64,000 nucleotides of DNA from Blepharisma japonicum (Eukaryota; Ciliophora; Heterotrichea; Heterotrichida; Blepharismidae). The position numbers and the translations under genes are program-made. Numbering within the stretch: the stretch's first letter is position 1; each line of letters starts with the position of its first letter. Of this stretch, positions 12,378 through 25,133 are shown one piece after another. Below the pieces are notes generated by a model. It did not search any database. It worked only from the letters and a program-made list of their open reading frames with translations, and was not told where the DNA came from. Location of the stretch: the NCBI GenBank assembly GCA_949751835.1, contig CATKHK010000008.1, forward strand, positions 310,001 through 374,000. The letters run 5' to 3'.

Positions 12378-12459
12378 TTGTGTTTATTTAATAAGTGATT
12401 TATTATCAGTTATTCGGTATCTTAACAAAGAAAAATTCCCAACGTATGATATTTAAAAT

Positions 12460-13293
12460 ATGCAAGACATAGAATCTCTCTTATATAAACGGCAAGAAAT
12501 ATCACCGATGGCACCAAGAATTCCAAAAGGCCCTGAACGATTCTCTAGATATTATTCAATAAAATTTGGTTCAGAAGACGAAAGTATTTCTATCACTAAA
12601 AGTGGAAGAAATCTCCATAGATCACTCAAGCATGTTGATCCTGTAGTTAGCTCTTATGCAACTTCTCCCAAATCATATAGAATTAAAACTCCTTTCGTAA
12701 AAAAATCCATTGAAGAAGCAGAAATTAAGTTTTCCCCTAAGCCACCTGATGATTCAAAGCCTAATATTTATTGACAAAGAGGAAGAAGCATAAAATCATC
12801 AAAAGCCAGACGATCCACAGTTCAGCCGGAAAAGGAAGAAAACACAGCTAATTTAAGGAACTTATCAAATATCATCAATGGGATGAAAGATATGCTAGGA
12901 AATATGCCTAATATTAGTCAGATTTTGCACAAGTCTAAGGATATCTCATCTAGAGGAATAAAGAGCACAAAGAAGGCGAGAAGATCAATCGCTCAGCTAA
13001 ATGACTCACATGATTCGTATAATAATAAGTCACTTCATGGGTCTGGCAAGCTATCCACATCATTTGTGAGCTCGAAATTAAGTAAAAAGATCATGCAGAA
13101 CATTAAGTCAAGATACTCCACTCAGAAGCCACGAAGGAAAAAATCTCCTAGCTCTCGATCGGGATCAAAAGGAAAAGCTTCTGTCGACGTAGAAGCTCTG
13201 CAGAACTATTTTCTTGATTTTCATGCAAAATCAAAAATGCTGCTGGGGAACTTGGAACGAAATGTTCTTGGTGAAAATAATATTTGTAAGTAA
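12460..13293 (+). CDS. Basic disordered protein, unknown
   Basis: 277 residues with one TGA-Trp at 12772. Rich in Ser, Lys and Arg, with low-complexity basic clusters (STKKARRSIAQL, KPRRKKSPSSRSGSKGK) and many potential kinase sites (RRS, RxxS). A short hydrophobic helix near the C-terminus (VEALQNYFLDFHAKSKMLLG) may be an interaction motif. No family recognised. It shares a short bidirectional spacer with the coiled-coil gene, so co-expression is possible. Confidence 0.65.
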
Positions 13294-13428
13294 GTGGATA
13301 GGCTGCTTTGCTATTATACGATAAATTTATACAAATAATTGTTATACTATAATAATTTTCTAATGAAAACCAATTAAATTTTGCTTATCTTTCACAATAT
13401 TCTTTTCATCTTAAATTTTATTGATAAA

Positions 13429-14358
13429 ATGAGAGCTCTTCGAGAAATAACTACACATTTTAAAGGAAAAAGCTTGCCAAAATTTGTCACAATTAAAGAA
13501 ATTGGTCCAAGTGATGGTTTGATAAACGAAAAAAAAGTGGTGTCTCTGGAAAAAAGAGTAGAATTCATCAACAGATTAAGTGAATGCGGATACAAATATA
13601 TTGAAGCTACGAGATTTGTGAATTCTAAAGGATTTCCACAAATGGCAGATAATACCCAACTTTTCCAACAAATACACAAGGCTGATGGCATATGCTATTT
13701 TGTCTTCATCCCAAATCTAAATGGGCTTGAATCAGCACTTCAAGCGAATATTAAGGAAATTTCGATTTTCGCATCTGCAAGCGAGAGCTATTCTGAGCGA
13801 TTTCTTAATGCAACAATTGCTAAAAGTTTTATTAGATATGAGCCTCTTATGGAGTGGGCTTATGATAATAATCTCAAAATCAGAGGAACTGTATCTTGCT
13901 CTATTGGGTGTCCATTTGAAGGAAATATAGATCCAATGGCTGTCAGGGATGTAGCTAAGAGGATGCAAGAAATGGGATGCTATGAAATTTGCTTAGAAGA
14001 CTCAAATGGGGTTGGGACGCCTGCGAGGATCCAAATGATGCTTCAAGCTGTCTTAAAAGACATTCCTTCACAGCAGCTCGCGTTACATTGCCACAATACC
14101 CGTGGCAGAGCAATACAAAATATCCTAACTGGCTTAGAAATGGGGATAACAATTGTGGACAGTTCAATTGCAGCTTTAGGAGGCTGCCAATTTGAGTCTG
14201 GAAAAGTAGGAAATGTCTCAACTGAAGATATTGTGCACGTTTTAAGTCAATTAGGAGTAGAAACTGGGCTAGACTTAGGCAAGCTAGAAGAAACTGCAAA
14301 CTGGATTTCTTCTGTATTAGGTAGAGAGAACAGGAGTTTATATCGAAGTAGTAGCTAA
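13429..14358 (+). CDS. HMG-CoA-lyase-like DRE-TIM protein lacking the catalytic Arg
   Basis: 309 residues, near the family length (~300-325). It aligns along its length with 3-hydroxy-3-methylglutaryl-CoA lyase: IKEIGPSDGLINEK (family VxEVGPRDGLQNE), GFPQMADN, VSCSIGCPFEGNI, DSNGVGTPARI, LHCHNTRGRAIQN, SSIAALGGCQFESGKVGN. Metal ligands corresponding to human Asp42, His233, His235 and Asn275 are present, as is the active-site Cys (GGCQ). The essential Arg41 is Ser (residue 28, AGT at 13510-13512), and neighbouring conserved residues also differ (HCHDTYGQ is HCHNTRGR). The N-terminus is Arg/Lys/Thr-rich and could be a short mitochondrial presequence. It may have a changed activity or be a pseudoenzyme. 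ATG 13429 chosen as the first ATG. Confidence 0.85.
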   Translation: MRALREITTHFKGKSLPKFVTIKEIGPSDGLINEKKVVSLEKRVEFINRLSECGYKYIEATRFVNSKGFPQMADNTQLFQQIHKADGICYFVFIPNLNGLESALQANIKEISIFASASESYSERFLNATIAKSFIRYEPLMEWAYDNNLKIRGTVSCSIGCPFEGNIDPMAVRDVAKRMQEMGCYEICLEDSNGVGTPARIQMMLQAVLKDIPSQQLALHCHNTRGRAIQNILTGLEMGITIVDSSIAALGGCQFESGKVGNVSTEDIVHVLSQLGVETGLDLGKLEETANWISSVLGRENRSLYRSSS

Positions 14359-14381
14359 TTAATTTTCATTATAATTCAAAT

Positions 14382-15032
14382 ATGGATCAAAATCTTGAGA
14401 ACCTTTGGAGAGATTTCGGCCGAGAAAGCGAAGCTGGAAAATTGCTATTCCAGCTTTACCGTATTCCTAACAAGCCAAATATTTATTACCCCCCAGTGAA
14501 AACTGCAAAAAAGCCTTTGCCCTGTGAAATTTCAAAATCGAAAACTAAAGAAAAACCTCAAATTGAGTATCCTGAAATGAACAAGCCGCAATCAAGGCCC
14601 AAAGTCCACCCAATTGATTTGATTCCAAAGCGAAAAAGTAAGGAAGTAATTAAAGAAGAAATAAATCAAAATTACCGTGGACTTCAAGCACCTCCTAAAA
14701 AAGGAGCAAACAGAGAAGTCCTTAAATCAGAGCTTCAAGAAAAATTCCAATTTTCAAACGGAGCTCTTCCAAAATCAGTTATGATGCCTTCTGGTGGTAG
14801 CAGGCCTGTAAATCGAAACGTTGCCAGAGCTCCTAAAAGGGCTGAAGAGCCAGTCACTGATAATTTAGAAGAGTTATTTGATATGATCGTCAAAGAAATT
14901 GAAGAAAGGCAGAAGTTTTTAGATAATATGAGAACCATAAATCAGCTGCCTCCAGAAGTTGAAAATAGAGTCAAAGGAGAAATCGCATCCAGGATTTCAG
15001 AGCTCCAAAAGATTAGAGAAATGTCAGGCTAA
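14382..15032 (+). CDS. UPF0193/EVG1-like protein
   Basis: 216 residues, no membrane segment. The centre is Lys/Pro-rich. The C-terminal ~60 residues (ELFDMIVKEIEERQKFLDNM... ending in KGEIASRISELQKIREM) match the pattern of the UPF0193 (EVG1, human C22orf23) family, in which an ERxxFL helix is followed by EIxxxxxELxxI. Family function is not established; I recall it among proteins of ciliated organisms, which would fit here. It starts 23 bp after the lyase-like gene. Assignment is by resemblance only. Confidence 0.6.
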   Translation: MDQNLENLWRDFGRESEAGKLLFQLYRIPNKPNIYYPPVKTAKKPLPCEISKSKTKEKPQIEYPEMNKPQSRPKVHPIDLIPKRKSKEVIKEEINQNYRGLQAPPKKGANREVLKSELQEKFQFSNGALPKSVMMPSGGSRPVNRNVARAPKRAEEPVTDNLEELFDMIVKEIEERQKFLDNMRTINQLPPEVENRVKGEIASRISELQKIREMSG

Positions 15033-15151
15033 GGGTAATACCAAATTAATTATTTCTGTAAGAAAAATTGTAATGAGAGAAATAATAATTTATATAAACA
15101 AATCTTATTTATTCAAAATAACAGAAAAATAATTTCCAGCAATTACAAAAA

Positions 15152-15979
15152 ATGGGCAACAGAATTCATAGAGATAATGAAGCACAGGAACTTGCTGTGA
15201 GATATCCAGAAAACTCAGGCTACGCACCAAACCAGCCTTTAATTATGCAAGGTCCTGAAGAAGACCAAGATTCCACACCTCCAATGAATCCAATACAAAC
15301 AATTAAAGGTTCAAGCCACTTGAACGCACAAAGTGTCAAGTTAATTCAAGACCCCAACAACAATAGCACCTATTTTATCACATTTACATTTGATACCAGA
15401 GTGGATTGCACGATAAATGCTTATTTTTTTGCAACAGAGCTCATTCTTGAAGAAGGAAAAATCCAATACAATTGCAAAGATCAACGAAACTCTCCGCCAA
15501 TGACTTTTATCTTTGGTCCTGGCATAAATCAAATATTTCCAGACAATTTTTTGAAAATGGATTTCCAAAAATACACTCAAGCAGAGCTTGGGTTTGTGGA
15601 CAGCAGATATTTTCCTCTGGTTTTAGAAATAAAACCTCAAAATATAAGTACATCAGAAAGTACACTAATCTCATTTAGGCAGTCTTTTGATGGGTATTCT
15701 CCAAAAATAATACAGCAACGAGTCCAATTTGGCGACAAGCTTTATGAATTGAAAGAGGTTTATGGTTCTCCGAACAATCGAAATGGAATTGACGAAGAAA
15801 ATCAGTTATGTTCTATATGTTTGGAACATAGAAGAAACACAATTGTTATACCCTGTTGCCATATGTGCTTATGTGTCCGCTGTGGAAACTTTTTGAGGAC
15901 ACAGATTAATAAGAAATGCCCAATTTGCAGGACAGAAGCTGATGCACTTGTTAAGGTGGACTTTGATGAAATAGTTTAG
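15152..15979 (+). CDS. Mahogunin/LUL-type RING E3 ubiquitin ligase
   Basis: 275 residues. MGNRIHR is a myristoylation-type start, as in plant LUL/LOG2 and other MGRN1 relatives. A beta-rich middle (about 50-190) with FTFDTRVDCTINAYFFA and IFGPGINQIFP matches the DAR2/MGRN substrate-binding region. The C-terminal RING is C3HC4: CSICLEHRRNTIVIPC, CHMCLCVRC, CPICR (about residues 222-262). Known role: membrane-associated ubiquitin transfer onto trafficking cargo. No introns and no TGA codons. Start by first ATG and the Gly2. Confidence 0.9.
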   Translation: MGNRIHRDNEAQELAVRYPENSGYAPNQPLIMQGPEEDQDSTPPMNPIQTIKGSSHLNAQSVKLIQDPNNNSTYFITFTFDTRVDCTINAYFFATELILEEGKIQYNCKDQRNSPPMTFIFGPGINQIFPDNFLKMDFQKYTQAELGFVDSRYFPLVLEIKPQNISTSESTLISFRQSFDGYSPKIIQQRVQFGDKLYELKEVYGSPNNRNGIDEENQLCSICLEHRRNTIVIPCCHMCLCVRCGNFLRTQINKKCPICRTEADALVKVDFDEIV

Positions 15980-18634
<2,655 letters not shown>

Positions 18635-18654
18635 GCTAAAAATCTTAAATATAA

Positions 18655-19065
18655 ATGGAAAAAGTAGTCCTGCTACTGTCTATTGTCCTGTGTGCAACTG
18701 CTTATACGATTGCAGCGCCAAGGTTGGAGAAAGAAGAGCCTAAGCATGAACTAATAAGTGAAAACCAGGGTCCAAACTGCAAAGAAGACTCTGACTGTCC
18801 ACAACCTAAATGCTTCCAACGCTGTTCCTACTTTGTGTGTGAGAATAGCGTATGTGTTTTGAAGCCACCAAAGAAGGAACCCTGTGTAGTTGGAGGATGC
18901 TCTGGAGAGCTCTGTGTCAATGAACTTGATGATGCAGTGTCTAACTGCTTATGGCAAGAGCATTATAGATGCTTTGCAGAATATGGAAATTGCATTGAAG
19001 AGAATGGGATCTGCAAATGGGAAGAAACCAAAGAACTTCAGAAATGCATTGAAGATGCAAGCTAA
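18655..19065 (+). CDS. Secreted eight-cysteine-cluster protein
   Basis: 136 residues with a signal peptide (MEKVVLLLSIVLCATAYTIAA, cleavage likely near 20). The first half of the mature protein holds six Cys (NCKEDSDCPQPKCFQRC, FVCENSVC). The second half is CVVGGCSGELC followed by five more Cys and ends ELQKC. That pattern (CVVGGCSGxLC...C.W...YxC...C...C.W...TxELxxC) matches the eight-cysteine-cluster domain annotated mostly in bacterial secreted proteins, function unknown. Disulphide-rich, likely secreted or in a storage/secretory granule. It begins 20 bp after the ATP synthase stop and is convergent with a K+ channel (12 bp between stops). Confidence 0.8.
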   Translation: MEKVVLLLSIVLCATAYTIAAPRLEKEEPKHELISENQGPNCKEDSDCPQPKCFQRCSYFVCENSVCVLKPPKKEPCVVGGCSGELCVNELDDAVSNCLWQEHYRCFAEYGNCIEENGICKWEETKELQKCIEDAS

Positions 19066-19076
19066 TTTCTTAAATC

Positions 19077-20360
19077 TTAAATATGACTAAGTTTATGTAT
19101 TATTCCTTCAGCACTTGCTTTCAAGCCTTCGACTTTGCTTTCTAAGTATGCAATTCTATCTTTGAGGCTGTCGATGGCTTCTTCTCCTTCTACCTTGTCT
19201 GTCCCAATCAGTTCTTTAAATTCCATAAAAGTTTTTGAACTCGTTTTGACTGAATTCCAAGCGTGATATCTATCCTCAATATTTTTGATATTTGATTTAT
19301 TATATGAAAGGGCTGAAATAATTGCGCCAGTTGCTGCAGAGCTCAGCAATATCCTATTCAATGCATTTTTTTCGTTTGGCTGCAGCTGAAGAATGGAGCC
19401 TAGCGACACAAAGGTAAATGATAAAATGACTCCTCCATAAATTGCACTCATAGCTACAATAAATCTTCCTAAAGTAGTGACAGGATAAACATCTCCAAAG
19501 CCGACTGTCATCATAGTGATAATAGAATTCCAATAAGCATTTCCTGCATAGTCATAATCCAAGCTTGGCATATGCATAGGCCTTTCGAAAATCCTCATTA
19601 TAGACCCAAATATCAATATCCCGGGAATTATAAAGAAAAAGAAAAGCATAAAAAGAGGGTATTGGTTTAAATAGCATTTCAATGAAAAAGCTGGAGACAT
19701 AGGTACTCCCCACTTTTCGCGATGCCTTACAGCTACTTGATTTTGATATCTTCCATAGTTAAAAAGAGAAACAATCAAGTAAATCCACCTCAAGAACATT
19801 ATAGCATACATAGGCTCAGCCACAAAGTAGCAAATTTCTACTCGCTTATAAAGAATTTGCTGGGGAACTACAAATTCCCAGTTCAAGCCTGGGTAGGGTA
19901 AAATTAAGAGTAAAATGGTAACAGGGATAACTTCTCCTCCTAAATAATCTCTAAACTTTGGCTTCTTCCTCATTGCGAAGACTTGCATTAGGGTCAGTTT
20001 TTGGAATGATGGAAGTTCATGGAATGTTTTAGGTATGTGTCTTTTCCATTTGAGGAAATAATATTTGTAGGGGATGAGCAGAAGAATTGATACGATACTT
20101 AACCACATGATTAAATGCCGATGAGCTATGGATCGATCTTCATTTATCACACAGTTTGTTGAAGTGCGAGCCTCAGACCAGCCTGTTTCGTAATCTGAGG
20201 ATGCAGGGAATAAAGCCACACAGGCGATGATTGCAGAAAGCAACCTAAAAAACCTTCATCTATCGAAAAGTTTTTTAGATTTCATGATCTTGTTACCTAT
20301 CTTTTTCTTTTTCTTGTTTACGATTGGCTCAGAGAGTTTTTCTTCAACTACTTTATTCAT
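19077..20360 (-). CDS. Voltage-/Ca-gated-type K+ channel, six-span
   Basis: 427 residues. MNKVVEEK start, a Lys cluster, then about six hydrophobic segments; one Trp near the start is TGA (FDRWRFFRLL). The pore reads WNSIITMMTVGFGDVYPVTT with selectivity filter TVGFGD, followed by the last inner helix and a C-terminal helix that looks coiled-coil (EAIDSLKDRIAYLESKVEGL), probably for tetramerisation. No long S4 arginine array was seen, so gating is uncertain; the layout resembles the small-conductance-type channels that are numerous in ciliates. A second, divergent channel is at 40492-42126. Confidence 0.88.
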
Positions 20361-20851
20361 AAATAATTACCATTTATCAATTCAATATTTTTTAGTAAAT
20401 TAAATTAATATCTATATTTTTAATGTAATTTAATCTTTTTAAGCAAGCAGATTGAATTTAAAATAAGTAAGAAAATTATCATAGTCTATTGCTATAAGAA
20501 ATTATAGAAATAAATTATATTTATTCCAGATAAAATTAGCTATACCCAATTAATCTTAAATCCACCTATTTAACTAGAAATTATAAATAAGTTTATTAAG
20601 TTAATCTTATCAGTTTCTGATTTAAAATATTATAAACTTGAAAGTTTTTAATTAATTTAAATTTAATTTTAATTGAGATTATTCTTTTCACTTAAATTAT
20701 GAACAGTATCTGGATATTTTTGAGTGACTCAAATAGATCTACTTTTATTAGTCAATAAAAATTGATGCTAGTTTATACTTTTAGCTTCTTTTTGTGGGAT
20801 TTAACTTTTATGTTTAGGACTTGTTAGCAAGGCTAACAAAGATTAGAGTCA
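20361..20851. other. Intergenic spacer, nothing recognised
   Basis: AT-rich spacer of about 490 bp upstream of the K+ channel start and beyond the decayed cystatin copy. No frame, tRNA or repeat is supported. Confidence 0.45.
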
Positions 20852-21106
20852 TTTCAGCTGATCTGAGATAATTCCCCTTTTTTAAAACTTATAAGCTGAG
20901 GACAACTAAATTCACAATTTTCTTTATTTGCTTCTACTATGAGATAGTAGTTCTTTCAAGTAGTAACTTAAATAGAATATCAAAAAATGTTTATATTTTA
21001 AAGAGACCCTATCCTAGTAGCTAGATCGTTTTAGCCGCATTTGCAATAGCTTTGGCATATCAATCTCCTTTTATCTCTAATTATAATCCTTCACCTATCA
21101 TTTATG
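20852..21106 (-). pseudogene. Decayed cystatin (stefin) copy
   Basis: On the minus strand this segment aligns with the intact cystatin gene at 21402-21683 along nearly its whole length. Shared blocks (plus strand) include ATAAGCTGAGGA versus CTAAGCTGAGGA, TTTATTTGCTTCTACT versus CTATTTGCTTCTACT, CCTATCCTAGTAGCT versus CTTTATCCTAGCTGCC, and GCATTTGCAATAG versus GCATTTGCAACAT. Many substitutions and small length changes abolish the reading frame and the QVVAG loop. It is the third member of a tandem array, all in the same orientation. The limits are approximate. Confidence 0.75.
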
Positions 21107-21401
21107 TTATTTAATTATTTCTGCCTGTCTAGGATATCAGGCCCTATTTACTTGACCAAATGCAACTCTTATTAAAGTTTGTTTAAAATTTATTCACAAG
21201 CAGAATATTGCGAGTTATTTTGTGTTGACTCATGAGTATCTACTTCCATCATAAAATAAAAACTAAAGCTAGCTAATGTTTTTGAGCTTAATGCCAAATT
21301 TGCAGAATTAATTGGGATGCTCTAAACTTATAAAATCTAAAACAGGATGATAAGTTTTCCATCAAGATTTCATTATATAGATAAAACACAAACGGCATTA
21401 T

Positions 21402-21683
21402 TTAAAGTGGATCTGAAAGCGCTTTACTTCTTTCAATACCTCTAAGCTGAGGAGCCCCTGATAAAGGGCAATGAACAAATAAATGCATAATTTCTCTATT
21501 TGCTTCTACTTTAAGTCTAAAATTTCTTCCAGCAACAACTTGAGTAGAAAATCGAATAACTTTCAAAGTATCCAAATGACACTTTATCCTAGCTGCCACC
21601 TCACTTTTAACTGCATTTGCAACATTCTGAGCCATGCCATTGCCTTTCATCTCATTAGAGTATCCTCCATTTGCTTGTCTCAT
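21402..21683 (-). CDS. Cystatin B-type (stefin) cysteine protease inhibitor
   Basis: 93 residues, no signal peptide and no disulphides, as in stefins. The first inhibitory loop is intact as STQVVAGRNF (family QVVAG), preceded by the alpha helix AQNVANAVKSEVAARI and followed by LKVEANREIMHLFVHCPL. The N-terminal glycine region (NGGYS) is shifted relative to the usual MxxGG. Known role: tight reversible inhibition of papain-type proteases in the cytosol. It is about 55% like its neighbour at 22153-22440 by eye. It is the more diverged of the two intact copies (the charged PLSGAPQLRGIERS tail replaces PLPHTGEGPQ). Confidence 0.9.
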   Translation of the reverse strand: MRQANGGYSNEMKGNGMAQNVANAVKSEVAARIKCHLDTLKVIRFSTQVVAGRNFRLKVEANREIMHLFVHCPLSGAPQLRGIERSKALSDPL

Positions 21684-22152
21684 TTTTATTTTTTATTTCA
21701 GCTATTTCTTGAAAATTTTTTATAATGCCATATGAAGACATTATTGCGATTTCAGAATCAATCATATAAATCTGATTGAAAATGTATTGTTGATATTCAA
21801 AGTAGGAAAAGATCCATGAAAATTTAGAAAAGGGGGATATAAAATATTTAATAGCCCTTTAAACACCTAGAAAAAGTCTATCAAGTGATAAAGAGAGGCC
21901 GTTTTGCAGAAAGTAATTATATATTAAAATAATTGGTATTTATTAACCATTCTTTTGCTTTTTTATTTTAAATTACTTAAAAATGATAAAAATCTGATCA
22001 ATAGTTGGAAAGAAACTCAAGAAGATTAGATATAAGGCTCCCAAAATTTAAATTTCATCTTTATAGTTTATAGCTAATTTATATAAGCAATATATCTACT
22101 AAAACTCAGAAGAATAAGTTAAAAGACTTTTAGATTAATTTTAAGCTAAACT
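21684..22152. other. Intergenic spacer within the cystatin array
   Basis: 470 bp between two intact cystatin genes. AT-rich with frequent stops; no further cystatin copy was found by eye. It should contain the promoter of the 21402-21683 gene. Confidence 0.5.
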
Positions 22153-22440
22153 CTAAAGTGGGTCTGCAAGGGTTTTCCCTCTTTCAACATCCTTGAGTTG
22201 AGGACCTTCACCAGTATGTGGTAATGGACGATAAACTCTTAGATGCATATGCTCTCCTCCATCTGTCTCTACTTTAAGCTTATAGTTCATTCCGGCTACA
22301 ACTTGAGTTGCATATTGGACAACTCTAAAAACATTTAAAGGATGTCCAGTTCTGGTTGCCACTGTGCTTTTAACTGTATTTGCAATATCTTGTGCTTCCT
22401 GATCTCCAGGCTTCACATTTGAGAACCCTCCGGCCATCAT
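22153..22440 (-). CDS. Cystatin B-type (stefin) cysteine protease inhibitor
   Basis: 95 residues. MMAGGFSNVKPGD matches the start of animal stefins (MMxGxxS..P), giving the N-terminal Gly that enters the protease cleft. The helix QEAQDIANTVKSTVATR is followed by QVVAGMNYKLKVE (first loop) and the second hairpin MHLRVYRPLPHTGEGPQL, all as in cystatin B. It lacks a signal peptide, so it is cytosolic. This is the best-conserved copy of a three-member array and probably the ancestral one (inference). It is divergent from the 22492 gene with 51 bp between starts. Confidence 0.93.
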   Translation of the reverse strand: MMAGGFSNVKPGDQEAQDIANTVKSTVATRTGHPLNVFRVVQYATQVVAGMNYKLKVETDGGEHMHLRVYRPLPHTGEGPQLKDVERGKTLADPL

Positions 22441-22491
22441 TTTATTTTATTTCTATCATTTTCTTTCTAAAATTAATCATAATTTACAAGT

Positions 22492-25041
22492 ATGAATAAA
22501 CTTTCTGGCGCGGGGATAGCATCTGTTCTCATATGTGGAACCCTCTACTTAGCTCTTGGACAAACATTTCTCAGCAGTTTTGTTGCTTCTATAGCTTGTG
22601 CATTAGCTATGATAAAGCAAGGCAAATCATCTACGAATATAGAGATTCCATTATCTAAAATTCAAAAGGAAACATCTAATTTTGGGAACCAAACTGATAT
22701 AAAAGAATTGATTACCCTTGAAACTCAAACTGAAAGCAGCTCAAAATCTCTGAATTTCTTTGAATGCCAAACAGACCAAATTCAAATAGCGAATGCTGCA
22801 TCTCAATCAGAAATATCTGAATTTAAATCAATTTCAAGCAGCTGCTTAATCGCTCCTACAAAAAAACAGATGAAAAATGTATCAAGCCATACTGAAATTT
22901 CTTCTAGAGATCAAAGTACAAATACAGCTGTGTTGGATTGCAAAGATAGAGAAGTCCAAGTTTGGTGCATCCAAAATGATGTGGAAATCAATACAACTCA
23001 ATCATTAAATGGGCCAGCTCTTAAAAATAATGAAATCTCTATACAAACTGGAATCAGCCAAATTGAGGAAGAAGAAAAAGAGCCAGTCAGAGATAAGCCT
23101 AAACATTATGACTCGCCTTTGAAAGTAGAAGAAAAAGTATATAAGCCTGAAATTTACCTGAAAGACGCAAAATTCAAAGAGGAAACCTATAGGCCTCGAG
23201 CAAACTCAGAAGACGTGCTAGGACAAAGTGCAATGCTAGATAATGAACTATACACAAACGAATCAGATTCAGAGCAATCTTCAAACAAAAAAGAAGAAAT
23301 TGAATTCGAAAAGTCAACTTTGATGTGGAGTAAGCCCGCAATAATGATGCATATAAGCTCAGTTACTCTTTCCGACGACAAACTAGTCAGTACTTTGCAT
23401 ATCAATATGCCTATATCGAAACTCTCAAGAAGGCCTCTCTGCACTCTATTCTTGGCTCCTTATGAGCTAGATTTTGTTGAGATTTTCGGACCTCAATCAT
23501 TTTCGCTTGATTATGTTGATATCTACACCACAATCCCTCCAGTCCACAACTTGCTAAATGACCCTGTGTTTGACAAAATATCATCATGGTACTTAGGAAC
23601 ATATTTAAGTGATTTTATTATACTAGTAGTTGATTTCAGCCAGCACCCTGATATCCATCAAGACCCTCTTTTAACCAAGTATTTTCTATTACTTAAAGAA
23701 ATAGAAAGACCTATATATATTTTGCATAAAGTATCCAGCACTGTTTCATATGCATATTCCTTCAAAAGGGTAAATGATATTATGGAATCAACATGGGAAA
23801 ATGATAGAGTAGTCCTGCATGAAGAATTAGGGGATAACATTGATAATAATCATGGATTACTTGTACAGATTAAGGAGCAGATGAGTGATAATTTGCTGGA
23901 TCCAGATACAGTACTCGATTTAAGTGAAAAATTTAGAATCAGCTTTGACTCGATTTTGGAAAAAATGCTATCAATACAAAATAGCAGGAAAAGAGAACTT
24001 TTAGTGAATGGAGAAGTTTTTCAAGTAGAAGAAGGGCTTTGTTGTGCATTGCAAATGGAACCGTCATGGTCATGCATTGTTCGTGAACAATGAAGTCATA
24101 ATTTGACGAGAAACACTATTTATTTAACTCCAGCTGAGTATCATATCGATGAAGATATTTCTTGTGAGCTGATTTCTCCTCATTATTCAAATATATCTGA
24201 TCATTTAGTAAAAGTAGGAATTGTAAGCAATCTGCCCTCAGAAAAATTAGGCTTCAACTATTTGCAAACTTTGCATTCTTGCTTTACGCAGCATAAAGAT
24301 GAAATTGCTTTAATTATACCTTCATCAAAACAGCTTCTTATCAGCCAATTCAACCATATAAACTCGTTAAAGTTTAACTTGGCCTTTCAGCATTTATTCC
24401 TTGATCAACTTTCTAATTGTTCAATTCTCAGCTTGTTTTATGATAAAGACAAATTAATATATTCTGAAGATAGTTTTGAAGGCTTAGCAAGAATGCTTAA
24501 AGTTCATTATAAAGAAGGAAATAAAAAGCCTATGATGGTTCTTCATCATTTTCCAAAGGAATCTGACAGTTCTGAGTATTTTGCATTTTTTTTAAAGGCA
24601 ACTGAAGACTTTTCTCATCTTCTATCAAAATGGGCGGGAATCGAAGTTTCGAAGCAGCTATCTACACATCAAAAAAATAATGAAGGAATTTATGCATTCG
24701 ACCAAGACTTACAGATTATACATAGGCTCATTGTTCCAAATGCACCAATAGGATGGAACTGGTATAATGCAATTCTATATAAAATCATGCATAATGCAGC
24801 ATTAAAAGACATACAACTAAATATCAAAACTTTGGCCCAAAAATCCTTTTCAAGAATATTGAAAGAAATGATAAAGATCTATGAATTTGATGAGCCAGTT
24901 ATTCCTATTGTTCAATGTGCCGATGGAGAGCCAAACCGCTTCCAGATAAAATTATTCACGAACTTGAGCCCATCATGGACCCTGGAAAAAGTGGAAATAG
25001 CTCATGAGAGTTTGGAAGAAAATAGAGATCCGAATGTTTAA
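22492..25041 (+). CDS. Large membrane-associated protein, unknown; possible degenerate GTPase core
   Basis: 849 residues with one TGA-Trp at 24091. The N-terminus is hydrophobic (about 3-45: AGIASVLICGTLYLALGQTFL, then FVASIACALAMI), likely one or two membrane spans. Residues ~50-270 are Gln/Thr/Ser-rich and acidic, probably disordered. From about 280 the chain is globular: DFIILVVDFSQHPD looks like a Walker-B/G3 strand and PIYILHKVSS sits where a G4 NKxD would be, followed by long helices. No P-loop is visible, so a nucleotide-binding role is only a guess. The C-terminal 300 residues are unrecognised. Confidence 0.6.
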
Positions 25042-25133
25042 AATATCTTAATAATTATCATATGAATAAGAATGTTCATTATATATTAAATTAAATATGT
25101 TGAAAATATTACTAAACTAATGACATAATAATT

